Shown in pieces: positions 6,075 to 6,170 of a stretch of 6,170 nt of DNA. The stretch spans positions 1-6,170 of the forward strand of contig PBWG01000101.1 of NCBI GenBank assembly GCA_002729115.1. Direction: 5' to 3'. Position numbers and translations under genes: made by a program. This stretch comes from Crocinitomicaceae bacterium. GTDB taxonomy: Bacteria; Bacteroidota; Bacteroidia; Flavobacteriales_D; Sanyastnellaceae. Within the stretch, counting starts at the first letter, position 1; every line of letters starts with the position of its first letter. The notes below the pieces were generated by a model. It searched no databases, was not told where the DNA came from, and was given only the letters and a program-made list of their open reading frames with translations.

Positions 6075-6170
6075 TCAAGTGAAGTGGAGGGCCATCCATG
6101 CCAGGATTGAGACCACCCATCCCCATTCGAGGACGCAAAGATACAGCATCCCAGGCAGGTGGGTTTGACC
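6075..6170 (-). CDS. C-terminal end of a probable DUF4271-type membrane protein (partial)
   Basis: The last 31 codons plus TGA of a gene whose 5' part lies beyond the window edge. The readable tail is hydrophobic: MLYLCVLEWGWVVSILAW (residues 8-25 of the fragment), then a short end before TGA at 6077-6075. The pattern LYxCxLE followed by a final membrane helix is how I remember DUF4271 proteins ending, and in many Bacteroidota these sit directly upstream of hemD. Function of the family is not known to me. The gap to the hemD ATG is 17 nt, so the two are probably cotranscribed. The fragment is short and the call rests on one motif plus synteny. It could be another membrane protein, or a chance open frame. 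Confidence 0.6.
   Translation of the reverse strand, partial: GQTHLPGMLYLCVLEWGWVVSILAWMALHFT
6136..6143 (-). promoter_or_regulatory. Weak candidate -7 promoter element upstream of hemD
   Basis: The minus strand reads TATCTTTG, an exact match to the Bacteroidota -7 consensus TAnnTTTG, about 80 nt before the hemD ATG. No TTG is present at the expected -33 spacing in the visible bases. The same bases also encode the conserved Y-L-C of the upstream gene's tail, so the match may be coincidental. Confidence 0.2.

Larger units (their letters stand above)
1706..6170 (-). other. Probable single transcription unit: DUF4271 tail - hemD - rnpA - S41 protease - ligase-family gene
   Basis: Five minus-strand coding regions follow with gaps of 17, 0, 30 and -4 nt. 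Such spacing leaves no room for internal terminators, and none are seen. The only untranslated spacer of any size, 4891-4920, is a C-rich 30-mer when read on the minus strand. It shows no hairpin and no Bacteroidota -7 box (TAnnTTTG). Promoters inside the coding regions cannot be excluded. hemD, rnpA and the protease share one reading frame; the ligase-family gene and the DUF4271-like tail are in other frames. Confidence 0.6.

Noticed and set aside
6058..6138. A longer HemD starting at TTG 6138 or at ATGs between there and 6057
   Set aside because: The extra residues (MRPRMGMGGLNPGMDG and on) do not resemble HemD and overlap a better reading frame for the upstream gene's C-terminus.
3808..6168. 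A 786-codon plus-strand open frame, the longest in the window
   Set aside because: It lies antisense to three well-supported genes, crosses their boundaries without change, starts at a GTG inside the protease gene and has no recognisable domain. Codon avoidance on the minus strand explains it.
1..6170. A defence system, CRISPR array, mobile element or toxin-antitoxin pair
   Set aside because: Every coding region fits a housekeeping or envelope-glycan family, and there are no direct-repeat arrays, transposase motifs, terminal inverted repeats or small paired genes.

Overview
The window reads as a GC-rich member of the Bacteroidota, most likely a Flavobacteriales-type lineage. Three things point there. 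The gene order DUF4271-like tail, hemD, rnpA, S41 peptidase is a layout I know from that phylum. The O-antigen-ligase-type protein carries a periplasmic segment typical of Bacteroidota homologues (NPYQH, ENGH, RYLTSKG and NPSGHS motifs). No clear Shine-Dalgarno sequence precedes any of the starts I can examine. Nearly every base is coding. There are no RNA genes, CRISPR arrays, insertion sequences or long repeats that I can support.

Layout. Positions 3-1745 on the plus strand hold one long gene that joins a GT2 (WaaE/KdtX-like) glycosyltransferase to a GT9 (heptosyltransferase-like) glycosyltransferase. The rest is a tightly packed minus-strand run, listed here in transcription order. It starts with the last 31 codons of a probable DUF4271 membrane protein (6170-6075). 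Then come hemD (6057-5317), rnpA (5316-4921), an S41 carboxyl-terminal processing peptidase (4890-3232) and an O-antigen ligase/polymerase-family membrane protein (3235-1706). Gaps are 17, 0, 30 and -4 nt, so this is probably one transcription unit. It runs tail to tail into the plus-strand glycosyltransferase, and the two coding regions overlap by 40 nt at 1706-1745.

Functions. hemD (tetrapyrrole synthesis) and rnpA (tRNA 5' maturation) are housekeeping genes. The S41 protease, the ligase-family protein and the GT2-GT9 protein all act on the cell envelope: periplasmic proteolysis, glycan polymerisation or transfer to a lipid carrier, and sugar addition on the cytoplasmic face. The last two could work on the same surface glycan, but that is inferred from proximity only.

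I see no clear undescribed system. The points most worth checking are the GT2-GT9 fusion, the 40-nt convergent coding overlap, the in-frame hemD-TGA-GTG-rnpA junction, the very high tryptophan content of the ligase-family protein, and a 786-codon antisense open frame that codon avoidance explains.
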